Of a DNA stretch of 64,000 nucleotides, positions 7,698-19,400 are shown one piece after another. The translations under genes were made by a program, and so were the position numbers. The DNA lies in assembly GCA_050305405.1 (NCBI GenBank), contig JBNLFG010000003.1:124001-188000 (forward strand), in the 5' to 3' direction. Origin of the DNA: Desulfolinea sp050305405. GTDB lineage: Bacteria; Chloroflexota; Anaerolineae; Anaerolineales; Villigracilaceae. The notes below the pieces were generated by a model that saw nothing but the letters and a program-made list of their open reading frames with translations, was not told the DNA's origin and did no database searches. Positions within the stretch are counted from its first letter, which is position 1. Each line of letters starts with the position of its first letter.

Positions 7698-8789
7698 ATG
7701 AAAGCAAAAATCACTTTACTGCCCGGCGACGGGATCGGTCCCGAAGTCACGGCAGCAGCACAACAAATTTTAGAGAAGATCGGCGAAAAGTTCGGGCACG
7801 AGTTTGAAATGGAAGCCCATCACATCGGCGGGATCGCCATTGATGAAACCGGCGTACCGCTCCCGGATGAAACGCTGGATGCCTGCCGAAGGGCAGACGC
7901 CGTGCTATTGGGCGCGGTCGGCGGCCCAAAATGGGATAACCCGAACGCTTCGGTGCGACCCGAACAGGGTTTACTCGGCTTGCGCAAAGAACTCGGTCTA
8001 TTTGCCAATCTACGCCCTGTGCAGCCGCATCCCCAACTGATGGGCGCCTCCCCACTAAAAGAGAGCCGACTGGCTGGCACCGACATGCTCATCCTGCGTG
8101 AACTGACGGGCGGCATCTACTTCGGGCAGCCGAGCGAAAAGCGCATCAATGCCGATGGTGAAGAAGAAGCCCTCGATACGATGATCTACAGCGAGCACGA
8201 GATCGTACGCATCGCCAAACTCGCTTTTGAATTGGCAGACGAACGCCGCAAAAAGGTAACATCTATCGACAAAGCCAATGTGCTCGAATCATCCCGTCTC
8301 TGGCGAAAGACCGTTGCCAAAGTTGCTGCTGACTACCCCGGCGTGGAACTCGAAAACCTGCTCATCGACGCAGCGACCATGCACCTGCTCTCACGTCCCA
8401 GCGACTTTGACGTGATGGTCACCATGAATCTCTTCGGCGACATCATCACCGACGAAGCCTCGATGCTGACCGGCTCAATGGGCAATATGCCCTCCGCATC
8501 GCTGGGCGAAGATTTGAACAGTTTCGGCAAGCCGAGGGGCATGTACGAACCCATTCATGGTTCTGCGCCGGACATCGCAGGCAAGGGTATCGCCAATCCG
8601 ATTGGCACGATCCTTTCGGCGGCGATGATGCTGCGCCACTCGCTGGGATTAAGCGCGGAAGCGGAAGCCATTGAAAAGGCGGTCGATACGGTTTTGAATC
8701 AAGGTCATCGAACCGGCGACATCGCCAAGGAAGGCGAATCCCCGCTCGGCACAGCGAAGATGACAGCGAAGCTCATCGAAGTTTTGTGA
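7698..8789 (+). CDS. leuB: 3-isopropylmalate dehydrogenase (LeuB)
   Basis: This 363-residue NAD-dependent oxidative decarboxylase acts on 3-isopropylmalate and, by inference here, 3-methylmalate. It starts KITLLPGDGIGPEV and keeps GAVGGPKWD, the ELTGGIYFG loop and the dimer/metal motif MVTMNLFGDIITDEAS. The start at 7698 is preferred over an ATG-like start 9 codons upstream because AAAAAGGAAAAAA precedes it. It is the last gene of the operon, and a strong terminator follows within 5 bp. Confidence 0.95.
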   Translation: MKAKITLLPGDGIGPEVTAAAQQILEKIGEKFGHEFEMEAHHIGGIAIDETGVPLPDETLDACRRADAVLLGAVGGPKWDNPNASVRPEQGLLGLRKELGLFANLRPVQPHPQLMGASPLKESRLAGTDMLILRELTGGIYFGQPSEKRINADGEEEALDTMIYSEHEIVRIAKLAFELADERRKKVTSIDKANVLESSRLWRKTVAKVAADYPGVELENLLIDAATMHLLSRPSDFDVMVTMNLFGDIITDEASMLTGSMGNMPSASLGEDLNSFGKPRGMYEPIHGSAPDIAGKGIANPIGTILSAAMMLRHSLGLSAEAEAIEKAVDTVLNQGHRTGDIAKEGESPLGTAKMTAKLIEVL

Positions 8790-8792
8790 TCC

Positions 8793-8835
8793 AGAAAGCC
8801 CCCGTCCTTTTTTATGAGCGGGGGCTCTTTCTTTT
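8793..8835 (+). terminator. Rho-independent terminator of the leu operon
   Basis: AAAGCCCCCG and CGGGGGCTCTTT form a GC-rich hairpin with a T-rich tail (TCTTTCTTTT) directly after the leuB stop. Confidence 0.85.
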
Positions 8836-8904
8836 ACTCCTGTTGTGATATACTCGCCCACGCAAAATTCTACCCAGTAAAAAAACGCAGGAGATTTTCT
8901 CGAA

Positions 8905-9576
8905 ATGAAACGTTTACTTCCTCTTATCCTAATTCTTACCATCCTTCTAAGCGGATGTGGCGCTTTAAATTCCGCCACTCCCGCAGCCGATGCGACTGCG
9001 ACAATCAGTGTTGAAGATATCCGCGCTACGGCTGATGCGATGGTCTACGCCATGTTGACCCAAACTCAGGCTGCTATGCCGACGAATACCCCTGTCCCAC
9101 CGACAGAGACTCCGACACTTGTGCCAACAGCAACCATCACCTTAGTGCCGACGATTGCAGAAGATGCCGCCACTACAGATGATGTTGCAGCAACACCAAC
9201 AACAGAAGCAGCAGCCATTATCCCAACAAGTACGACTGCATCAACATCTTCAGCAACTTTCCCGTGCACAGAAAAGCCTCTCACAGCCTGGGAAGTTAAT
9301 AGTGCCACGGTGACAGTCACGAATAACGTACCTAACACACAAGCTTATGTTTTCTTCTGCATAACAACCATTGATGGACAAGCAGGTTACATCACGGTCA
9401 ATGCTGGTAGCTCGGCACAAATCCCTTATGGTTATGTTACGGCTACGGCTTGGGTCTCAGGCAAGAAAGATTTTAATGCAACCACAGGTTTCGAAGTAAA
9501 ATCTCCAGATAGTACGCAAATTGTGATTGAAGATGGGCGCATCTATTACAGAGCGGGCTGCGCACCTGGCTGTTAA
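8905..9576 (+). CDS. Lipoprotein with Thr/Pro-rich linker, function unknown
   Basis: The signal sequence MKRLLPLILILTILLSGCG has an LSGC lipobox, so the 223-residue product should be lipid-anchored outside the membrane. Residues about 55-115 are a low-complexity Thr/Pro/Ala linker (NTPVPPTETPT). The C-terminal part (about 120-223) looks like a small beta domain with four cysteines, including the final CAPGC, that could form disulfides. A GCAGGAG ribosome site is present. It has its own terminator and no operon partner. No function can be assigned. Confidence 0.85.
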   Translation: MKRLLPLILILTILLSGCGALNSATPAADATATISVEDIRATADAMVYAMLTQTQAAMPTNTPVPPTETPTLVPTATITLVPTIAEDAATTDDVAATPTTEAAAIIPTSTTASTSSATFPCTEKPLTAWEVNSATVTVTNNVPNTQAYVFFCITTIDGQAGYITVNAGSSAQIPYGYVTATAWVSGKKDFNATTGFEVKSPDSTQIVIEDGRIYYRAGCAPGC

Positions 9577-9606
9577 AAACTGCCAACAAGTTACAGACAA
9601 CACTAA

Positions 9607-9640
9607 AAAAACCCTCCCTTTTGTGGAGGGTTTTGCAATT
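9607..9640 (+). terminator. Terminator of the lipoprotein gene
   Basis: ACCCTCC and GGAGGGT pair around CTTTTGT, followed by TTTTG. Confidence 0.8.
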
Positions 9641-9946
9641 AAGGCATTATCCAAACAATTATCCAGCGATATTGAAGAGATACGATGATGATGCCTTTTC
9701 GGACATGCGTGCAACGAACATTCTTAACCTGAAAGGCACTTGTGTTACGCAAAAAGCACCTTTGGCAGTCTTTCACCATCCATCTTCCCCCTTGGGGACG
9801 TGTGCATCGAATAAGTGTAAAAATGACCGCCTATTGATTTATCATTGTGTAATATCGATGCTTATGATGAAGCGTAATTCTCATATATTGCGTTAGCCTC
9901 CTCCCTATTCCTTGCTTCGCTCGGAGCATTGCATTTAGGGGGATTA
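9641..9946. other. Gap with no recognised feature
   Basis: Short open frames exist on both strands, but none has a convincing ribosome site or protein-like composition. I see nothing supportable here between the two terminators. Confidence 0.5.
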
Positions 9947-9994
9947 AAAGAAGATGCCCAATGTCTTGGAGACATTGGGCATCTTCTTTTTGTA
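9946..9994 (-). terminator. Terminator of the giant surface-protein gene, possibly bidirectional
   Basis: There is a perfect 18-bp inverted repeat: 9948-9965 pairs with 9971-9988 around a 5-nt loop. The T-run on the minus strand (CTTTTAAT) suits the gene ending at 10006; the plus strand has a T-run too. Confidence 0.85.
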
Positions 9995-10005
9995 GTAAAA
10001 GGATC

Positions 10006-10431
10006 TTATTCGGGTTGAACGTCGATCAGGACAGCGCGGACAGCAATACGATATGCATAGCTGTCGTCTTCTTCATCATAGCCCTGACAGGTGAGGAGCG
10101 TGATCCAGTCATATTCTTCGTGGGTGATGGCGCTCAGGTCATTGGGGAAGACCTTACGCTGGGAGCGTACCTGATAGGTATAGCGTTGCCCGTTGGCGTG
10201 CAGGACAATTTCCGTGCCCCAGTAGACTTTTTGCAAATCAACGAAGGGGCCTGGAGCGCCATTTGGCAGGTAAACATGCCCGGTGATGACGGTGTTGCCC
10301 GGCAAGCCCGGATAGGCAGTGCCTTCCAGATAGCCTGCTTGACCACCCAGCCAGGTTAGATCCCAGCCTGTGTTGTTGAGCGGGACTCCCACGATGGGAA
10401 GGTTAGTGCCCAAAGTTGGGATTTCGAGCCA
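10006..10431 (-). other. Sortase domain in the giant protein
   Basis: This DNA encodes the C-terminal 142 residues of the giant protein. It has the sortase beta-barrel order: WLEIPTLGTNLPIVG, then NTVITGHVYLPNG with the His (codon 10276-10278), YQVRSQRKV, then DWITLLTCQGY with the Cys (codon 10087-10089) and YAYRIAVRAVL with the Arg (codon 10048-10050). Stand-alone sortases are usually membrane-anchored by an N-terminal helix; here the anchor is replaced by a stalk of about 5000 residues. Class assignment would need a profile search. Confidence 0.85.
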
Positions 10432-13400
10432 CATTCCGCTGAGAGGCTGGTAGGTGCTGGCAGCATTCTGCTCGGGGAGAGAAGTGATGCGGTTCGGGGC
10501 AAAACCAGTTGCGGGCAAGGGCGGTCTGTTAATCTCGACAGACGATGTGCGCTCATAGTCATCAACATTTGTTGTGTCAGCAGGATCGTACCAGCGTTCA
10601 GTTGAATCATCGTTGTAGTCTGACTGCACTTCGGGCGTTCCATCCGGTTGAGGATCAATCGGTAGGCTTGTCCACGCGACATTGGCTTCGTTGGTGACCG
10701 GTGCCGGGCCAACAAAGAGAGTGTCGAAGGTGATCGTTGTATGCGCTTTTTGCGTCGGATCGATAGCATCGTAGAGCGGGAAGCTATCCCAAACGATTGT
10801 TATCGTTCTGGTTGCGGCATCGTAGTCAAAGCTATCGTATGGGATCGGGCTGCCAAGACTGGCGCTGCCATCCACATATTCAAGGGCTTCAGGCAGAACA
10901 TCAGTGATGACAACATCGTAGGCGTTCGCGGTACTGATATCGGTATGATAGATATCGATGCTGAAGGGGATGGTTGAGCCTAACGGTGCGACAGGGGTTT
11001 CGGCCGTTTTGTCAATATCCATATCGGGCTCGATAATCTCGACTGGTGTTGCTTCGCCACTGAGTTCGCCGCCGTCCCATGTCCAGGTGATGAGGTTGTT
11101 GAGTTCATCCGTACCATTGCTATTTTGAGCAATATCCAGGACAGCCACGCGATAAGTCAGTTCAATCGTCTGCTCGTTGCTGGTATCGGCGTTGGTCAGT
11201 GTACCGAGGTTGAGGGTAAATTCTCTACCAGCGTCGGGATCGGACGAGCTTGGCGGCGTGGTAATGAGCGGATTACTGCTGACAATATTCGTGCCATGAG
11301 CACAAGCAGCTGTCAGATTGCCAAAGCCATCATCGGCAAAGGTAAAGAGGGAACTGCTTAGGTCAGCAGAGGAAACAACCAGATCGTGTTTGCCATCAGC
11401 GGGCGCATTGAGTTCGGCACAGTCGACAAATGCCAAGCCTGCGTCAAGGTTATCGACGGCTTTGACGTTGGTCATTGTCACGCCCGCAGGAACAGTGAGA
11501 CTGACGCGGTAAGTAAGAATTTCACCAATCGTGACAATGGGGTCAATAGTAGCAGCATGGTTGGTTTCAATTAAGGTCTTGACGTTTTCACGCGCGAGGG
11601 TATCTGTGTCGTCATCCGTGTCGGTGGAACCGTTTGTATCAGAGGCTGTGACCGTGTTAGTGATCGAAGATGCTGAACCGAGATCGGCTTCATCTTTGAC
11701 GCGCACGGTGACGGTGACGGTTTTGGTTTCACCCGGGGCGAGGAGCGTGGTATCTGCACCCGGTAAAGGTTGCAGGTCTGTATGATCCCAGGTGACGACG
11801 CCTGCAGCTTCCGTGCCGCTATCGCTAGCAGAGACAAAGTCAACTTCAGCGGGCAGGGTGTCGGTGATGGTCAGATCGGTGAGGTCAACGTCACCAGTGT
11901 TTTCAACCACGATAGTGTAGGTAATTTCGCTGCCGGGTGAGACGACGGTGTAGCTATCGTCTTTTGTAACCGTCATGCTGGATTCCTGATCAGTATGATC
12001 GTCACTTTCAACATGCCCGTCGGGGTCTTCGACTGAAGCAGTGTTAACGATGTCGCCAGTTGCGGTGGCAGATACGGTAGCTGTGACGCTGTAGGTGACA
12101 TTCTCGCCGTAGGGGATATTGACACTATCACTAATATTGCCCGTTCCCGAAGCTGTGCAGGATGCACTGCCGGTACCTGCGCAGGTCCAGCTTGCTGCCG
12201 TTATTGATGCGGGGAAAGTGTCTGTGACGGTTGCGCCACTAACATCTGCCGGGCCATTGTTGGTAATTACAATTGTGTATTTGATCGTGCCACCCGGCAA
12301 GTAGTGAGCATTGCCATCACCATCTGATTTGGTAATGCTCAGGTTGTAGAGCGGGTTTTTGTAGACACCAAAGTCGACGCGTGGTTCGTTGGTAAAGCCG
12401 ATGGCGTTATCTGATGTGGCTGTGTCTTCGCCTTTGGGCGTCAGGGTGACAACTTCACTCTGGATATAACCGCCCAAGCCAGTGGAGCCGCCAGTTTGCG
12501 AGCCATTGTCATCATCGTTAGTGGTGTCTACATCGGCATCGGGGGCAGGTTCGTAAGCATTGGCTGCGCCTGTGCTTGTGACGTAGTCACGCAGGGTTTC
12601 CGTTCCTTCAAATTCAGCAGCCGGGATGCGCAGGATGTAGTCACCTGCCGGGAGGCCGGTGAAGTGGTATTCGCCTGTAGCCCAGGCACCACTGCCCGTT
12701 ATAACGGAAGCGAGTGCAGATCCAGTGGCGTTGCCGGAGGCATCCACAGCGTAGAGTTCGACGGTGACGTCATCTATGCCTGTTTCGGCGTTAACTTGCC
12801 CGCTATTATCAACATCATCCCAAACCAGATCGCCGAGGCTGATGGTGTAGAAACCGAAGTCGACGGTCATGTTGGCCTGGTTGTCGGGCTGGTTGCCCTG
12901 GTGGAGTGCGCCAGCGGCGCTGGCATCTGTGTCGCTTTCCAGGGTCGGTTCAGTGGCGCTGGGGGCCAGCCCAAGAATAACGGTCTGCGAGACAACATCT
13001 CCGCCGCCATCCAGTGTACCGTTGTCGTCAGAATCGAGGTTGGTTTCAGGCGAGGCTGCTGTTGTTTCACCAAGTATGCCGTTGCTGTCACGTGAGGTCT
13101 GCGATGACCAGTAGCCAACCAGTGCGTTATAGGTACCGCTGGTATCAAAGTTATCGGCGGGGATGACGACGCGGTAGTGGCCTGATTCCAGCCCGTCAAA
13201 GAGGTAGTAGCCACCATTGGCAGTGACGGTCGTTAAGCCAGTATCAACAAAGGTGCCAGTTGGGGTACTGACGCCGTTGCCAGTGTCGGCGTAGAGTTGT
13301 ACAAGTACGCCATCCACACCAACTTCGCCATCGGCAAAATCGAGCACGGCATCGTTATCTGTGTCGTACCAGACGCGGTTACCAAGCGCGTAGACAGTGG

Positions 13401-16400
13401 TGAAACCAAAGTCAACAGTCGGGTTGGAAGTCGTGCCGGTGCTGTCGTCCACGTTCGTATTACTCTGCGCACCGGTATCGCCAGGGGTCATTGTCAGATC
13501 ACCGGAGGTCACCACGCCATTGCCGGTACCCTGACCGTTATCGTTATCGTCGATGTTCGCATCGGGGCCGGTTGTTGTGGTGTCGTCCAGGTTGGCATTA
13601 TCGTTCGTGCTGGCAGAGCCTGCGGGGCTAGTGACTCTGACAATATACTGGACAGAATCGCTGGCATCGCCACCGGGTAAACCGGAGAAGGTGTAGTTGC
13701 CGCTGGCGTTGGTCAGGATACCACCTGTGCCATCATCACCGTTGCCATTGATGCCATCGGGGCCCCAAGCATCATCGGCGGTACCGAGGATGCCATCTGC
13801 ACCGGTAACAATTTCGGTCGTGGTGCTGCCGTTCGTTACAAATAACTGGACAAGGATATTCTCAAGCAAGGTATCGCCAGTTGAGTACGCGCCATCTTTA
13901 TCCACATCACCGAAGACGAGGTTGCCAATCTCGGTCTTGTAGAAGCCGAAGTCGACTTTCATGTTGGCACGCTGATCTGGCTGATCGCCATCGCCACTGG
14001 AGGCAAGATCCGATTCGCCTGTGGGTTCGCTGGTTGCCGTTGAACCGAGTGTGACTGCCTGCGAGATGACGCCACCGCTAAAAGGAGCGCCAGTTTGCAG
14101 GGTGCCGTTATCGTCAGAATCGACATCGTCGTCAGCATTGTCCGGGATGGCGTCTGTGCCAGCATCATCGGGGTCGGGCGCGGTGGTTTCGCTGGTGGTG
14201 CCATCCGCTTGCATGAGGGTGGTGGATGACCAGTAACCGTACAGGTCGCCACCGCTGGCAAACTCTGCCGCAGGGATCACGACAACATAGTCGTCAGCGG
14301 TCAGGTAGTCGAAGAGGTAGTAGCCGCTGGCGTCGGTGGTGGTGGTAGCCAGCATGGTTGTCAGGTCGCTGGCTGCATAAAGCTGGACGGTGACATTCGC
14401 AACACCGACTTCGCTGCCGTTGATGGTGGCGCTGTTGTCGGTATCGAACCAGACACGGTTGCCGAGAGCGTAGGCGTAGGTAAAGCCGAAATCGAGGCTG
14501 TTATCGGTAGTGGTACCGTCGGCCTGGTTGTAGGAGACTGCCGGGGCGGTGGATTCTCCCGCAGATAACGTGAGCAAGTTGGAGGTCACGTTCGTAGCGG
14601 TGCTTGATCCGGTGCCAACGCCGTTATCGTTGTTATCCGCACCAATGTCGGGATCATCGTTATCGTTCTGCGGATTTGTGTCGATGGTGCTGACGAGTTG
14701 TTCTGGTGTGGTCGGTGTGGTGACACGAACTCTGTAGTCGCCAGCGGGCAAGCCATCAAAGGCATAGACGCCGCTGGATGTGGTTGTGGTGTCGATGACG
14801 GCATTTGTGACGCCGTTGAGCAGTTCGACGGTGACACCATCAAGCAGGGTGTCGTCAGCGAGTACGTAGGTGCCATCAGCGTTGTCATCCAGATAGACGA
14901 GGTTGCCGATCTTGACTTTGTAGAAACCAAAATCAACGGTCATATTGGACTGCGCATCGGGCTGGTTGCCAAAGTCGCCGCTGTCCAGGTCTGTTTCACC
15001 GGTCGGTTCAGAGGCACCCGTGCCGAGCGTAATTGGCGCGGAAATGACTGCGTCGGGGAAGTTAACCGCGTCGAGGTTGAGCGTGCCGTTGTCATCATCG
15101 TCGTCGTTGTCTGTGTCGGCATTATCGGCGGTTGTTTCAACAATTGCGCCGGTACCATCCATCGCAGTTTGCGAGGAGTAGTAGCCTTCAAGAGGCTGTC
15201 CGCTGCCAAACTCAGTGAGGGGGATGACCACTTTGTAGTCCCCAGCATCGAGGTAGTCAAAGAGGTAGTAGCCACCGTTGGCTGTCGTTGTTGTAGCCTG
15301 GTAGGCAAAGACACCGGTCGGTGTGCCTGTGCCGTTGCCGGTATCGGCGTAAAGTTGGACATCAACACCATTCACACCAACTTCACCAGCATTCATCGTG
15401 GCGTTGTTGTTGGTATCGAACCAGACGCGGTTGCCGAGGGCGTAAACGTTCAGGAAGCCGAAATCGAGGGTGTTATCGGTGGTAGTACCGCTGGCGTTAT
15501 CAATGATGATATTGGTGGCGGTTTCAGCCGCATCCATCGTCAACGCAGCGGAACTGACCACGCCTGCGCCAGTACCAACACCGTTATCGTTGTTATCGAC
15601 ATTGGTATCCGGGTCTGTCACATCGGTGGAGGTATTGTCTGGATAGGTGTCGATGGTGCTGGTGTAGTTCGCCTGTCCACCGGCTCGGATATAGTATTCG
15701 CCTTCGGGCAAGCCTGTGAATTTGTAGAGGCCGCCGCCGCTGGTAACGTAGTCTGCGCCAGCATCATCGGCAGTGCCGTAGATGCCGTCAACGCCGATGC
15801 CGATTTTGACATCGTCGCTTGCACCGTTATCAACGGCGCCATTTGCGCCGAGGGTGTAAAGTTCCATGGTCACGCCGTCGATTCCAAGATCAGTACCATT
15901 GAAGATACCGTTCTTGTCGGCGTTATCGTTGAAGACCAGGTTCCCGATCTCGGTTTTGTAGAAGCCGAAGTCGACGGATAGATCGGAACGTCCATCAGGT
16001 TGGGTACTATCTTCCGTGGTGCCAACACGCAAGTCATCGTCCGTGGTCGGTTCGCTTAATCCAGTAGGGCCAACGGCGATGGCAACGGAGACCACATCCC
16101 CACTGACGAGCAGACCGTTATCATCCAGATCAGTTTGATCGTCTGAATTGCCGGTCGCACGTGTTTCGGAGAGGGTTCCGTTTGCGAGCATTTCTGTGGC
16201 AGATGACCAGTATCCCTCTAAGACGCCGCTAAAGTTGCTGGCAGGGATAACGACGACATATTCGTCGGCAGTCAGGTAGTCGAAGAGGTAGTAACCGGCT
16301 TCGTCACCGCTGGCAGTGGTGGTGGTTGCGAGAGCGGCGCCAGTGGGGGCGCCAGCGCCATCAGCCAGGTAGAGTTCAACGGTGACACCGTCGATGCCGA

Positions 16401-19400
16401 TTTCGCCAGCATCAATATCGCTGCCATTGTCGGTATCGAACCAAACGCGGTTACCGATGGCGTAGGCATAGGTAAAGCCGAAGTCGAGACTGTTGTCAGT
16501 GGTGACACCATCAGCCTGGTTGTAGTGGATCACGTCGGTGAGCGTACTTGTGCCTTCACCAGCACTCATGGTGAGCGTTTCTGAGGGCACTTCTTGACCA
16601 GCACGCGTATCGTATCCAACGCCGACACCATTATCGTTATTATCGGTGCCAACATCGGGATCGTCGCTATCGCTTTGATCGTAGCTATCGATGGTGCTGA
16701 CCAAGCCTGTGGGGGTGGTCACTTTGACAACATAGTCGCCTGCGGGCAGGTTAGTGAAGAGGTATTCGCCGCTGGCATTGGTGGTGGTCGATGCGATTTC
16801 ATTGTCGCTGGTGTCGTAAAGTTTTACTGTCACGCCGTCCAAAAGGACATCCGTACCAGAATCGTAGGTACCGTTGGCGTTTTCGTCGCGGTAGACCAAA
16901 TTACCGATCTCGACTTTGTAGAAGCCGAAATCGATAGTCAGATCGCTGTAGGCATCCAGTTCGCCGTAACGACCGCGTGAGTTGGGCCCATCCCAGTTTG
17001 TTGGGTTGTTGGTGTAGTCGCCCGGCGTTGTATCACCGCTGCCGGTTTCGCTCGTTGGGTATCCGCTGGTCGCGCTCAAGTCAATCGTCGCAGAAAGGAT
17101 GCCGTAGGTCGAGCCAGCCGGATTCGTGCTATCAATGCCGTTATCGCGGCTGTCGGTATTATTGCTGGCATTGTTAACGGTGGTTGTGCTGCTGAAATAA
17201 CCGAACAAATTGCCGGTTGAAGCAAAGTTATTCGCATCCACGGCGATGACATAGCCAGTCGGAGCAAGGTTATCGAAGAGATAGTAGCCGCCAACGGTTG
17301 TATCCATGCGTAAGGCAGCACCATCGGGCGTGCCATCACCATTAGCGTCTTGATAGAGGCTGACGACAACACCATCCGGGACGGGCTGCTCACTAGCATC
17401 AAATTGTCCATTATTGTTTGTGTCGAACCAGAGCCAGTTACCGACACTGCGCGGCTGAACAAAGCCAAAGTCGAGGGTCAGGTTGCTATTAACATCCGTT
17501 TGCCCGAAGAGACCGACATTACCGACACCGTATGTGCCTGTATCTGCGCTAATATCTGTTTCGTCGGTGGGCGTTACGGGTTCATTCTCGTAAGACATTT
17601 CAAATACAGGACTGATAATGCTATTTGCAAGGGGATTTGCATCGTCAATGCCTTTGTCATTAATGTCTACATCATCATCCGTAGGCGCAGCTGCCCCGTC
17701 AAAGCTGCTAACGTAATTTTGCAAAGGATCGCCCGGTACAAGATCGCCGACACCTGTATTGCCAAAATTATCATCAGCGACATGAATATAGTAATTGTCG
17801 GCGGGCTGCAAACGATCAAAGAGATAGTAGCCTGTCGCATCCGTCGTTGTATATCGAATAAAAGTGCTATCACGCCAGAGTTCAACGCGTACACCGGCAA
17901 CCCCAGCTTCTGTGGCGCTCATCACACCATCATTGTATTCGCTCAGGACGACTCCGCCGCTGCCATCAGCGCCATCATCGATCCAAACGCGGTTACCAAC
18001 ACTCATCGGCGGGATAAAGCCAAAATCAATTGTCATGTTGCTGGTCGCATCGGTTTCGCCAAAACGACCGATATGACCAGTGCCATCACCGGCAGTAGGA
18101 TCAAAACCAACCGCCACACTGGAGTCATTACTCAAGTGAGATTCAAGCAAGGGTTCATCAGTGCCGCGCACAAGGAGAATAGCGCCACTAAAGACACCGT
18201 TCAATTCAGGCGTATCAGTATTAACACCGTTGTCATCTTGATCAAGTTGATCTGTGGATGTGTCCAAATCCAGGTCCTGTGTTTCTGTGCCTGTCGGCTG
18301 GCTGCTGTACCAACCTGCCAGAACGCCAGTATCTGCGAAATTCGCGGGCGTCACCTGCACAAAATAAGTACCAGGATCGAGGTTATCAAATAAGTAGAAA
18401 CCATCAGAATCCGTAACATCTGAACGACTCAGTAAGCGTTCACCGGCATCAGGCGTGCCATTGGCATTCCCATCGCGGTATAGATAAACCGTGGCACCCA
18501 CAACGGGCAACTCTCCAGCTTGGCGGAGACCATCATTGAGCGTTCCAACAACATTACCGCCTGCATCCAAACCATCGTCGTACCAGAGATAATTACCAAT
18601 GCTGAAAGGCACGTCCGAGCCGCCGAAGAAACCAAAATCGACGGTCAGGTCGCTGGTTGCATCGGTTTCGCCATAGCGACCGCGCAAATTGTCACCGTAA
18701 AGCGTTCGGTTCGCAGAGGTGTTATCCGGCAGGTCACTTTCGCCGGCCGGTTCGTTATCACCCAGCGGAACAATATGGCTAAAGACCTCCGTGCTGGCTG
18801 TGGGTGGTGTCGTGGTATCAATACCGTGGTCAGCGCTGTCGGGATTGCTTTCCGGCGGGTTTGTATACGTCGTAGAGGAGGGCGTTCCTGTGCTGCTGTG
18901 TAAGCCATAGAGGGCATCGCTGGTGGTGGCAAAGTTAGATGCGGGGATACCAACAATGTAATCGCCCGCAGGCAAGTTATCAAAGAGATAGTAGCCGGCG
19001 CTGTCAGTCGTTGTGGTAGCAAGGATGGTCATATCATCAGGAATGCCATCATTGCCTGCATCAATACCCGCATAGAGATTGAGCGTAACGCTCGCGATCC
19101 CTGGGTTTGCATCATCCACCGCATTGATGGTGCCGCTGTTATCAGAGTCACGCCACACGCGGTTCCCCAAGCTGTGGGTTTGGACGAAGCCAAAGTCAAG
19201 GGTCAGGTTGCTGCTGCTGTCCACTTCGCCAAAGCGACCAATGCGGTCTGCACCGTAGGCAGCCACGTTGGTGGGGTTGCTGGCAGGAATATCGTTATCA
19301 TCCGTTGGCATACTGGTATAAACCAACGTAAAGGTACGGCTGCTAATACCATTGGTGAGGTAGCTGGTATCGTCTTCACCGTTGTCGTTCAAGTCAGCGG

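Noticed and set aside
14698..15981. 427-codon plus-strand frame inside the giant gene
   Set aside because: It mirrors the repeat coding sequence on the opposite strand; composition and lack of a ribosome site indicate a shadow frame. Other plus-strand frames between 10.7 and 24.9 kb are rejected for the same reason.
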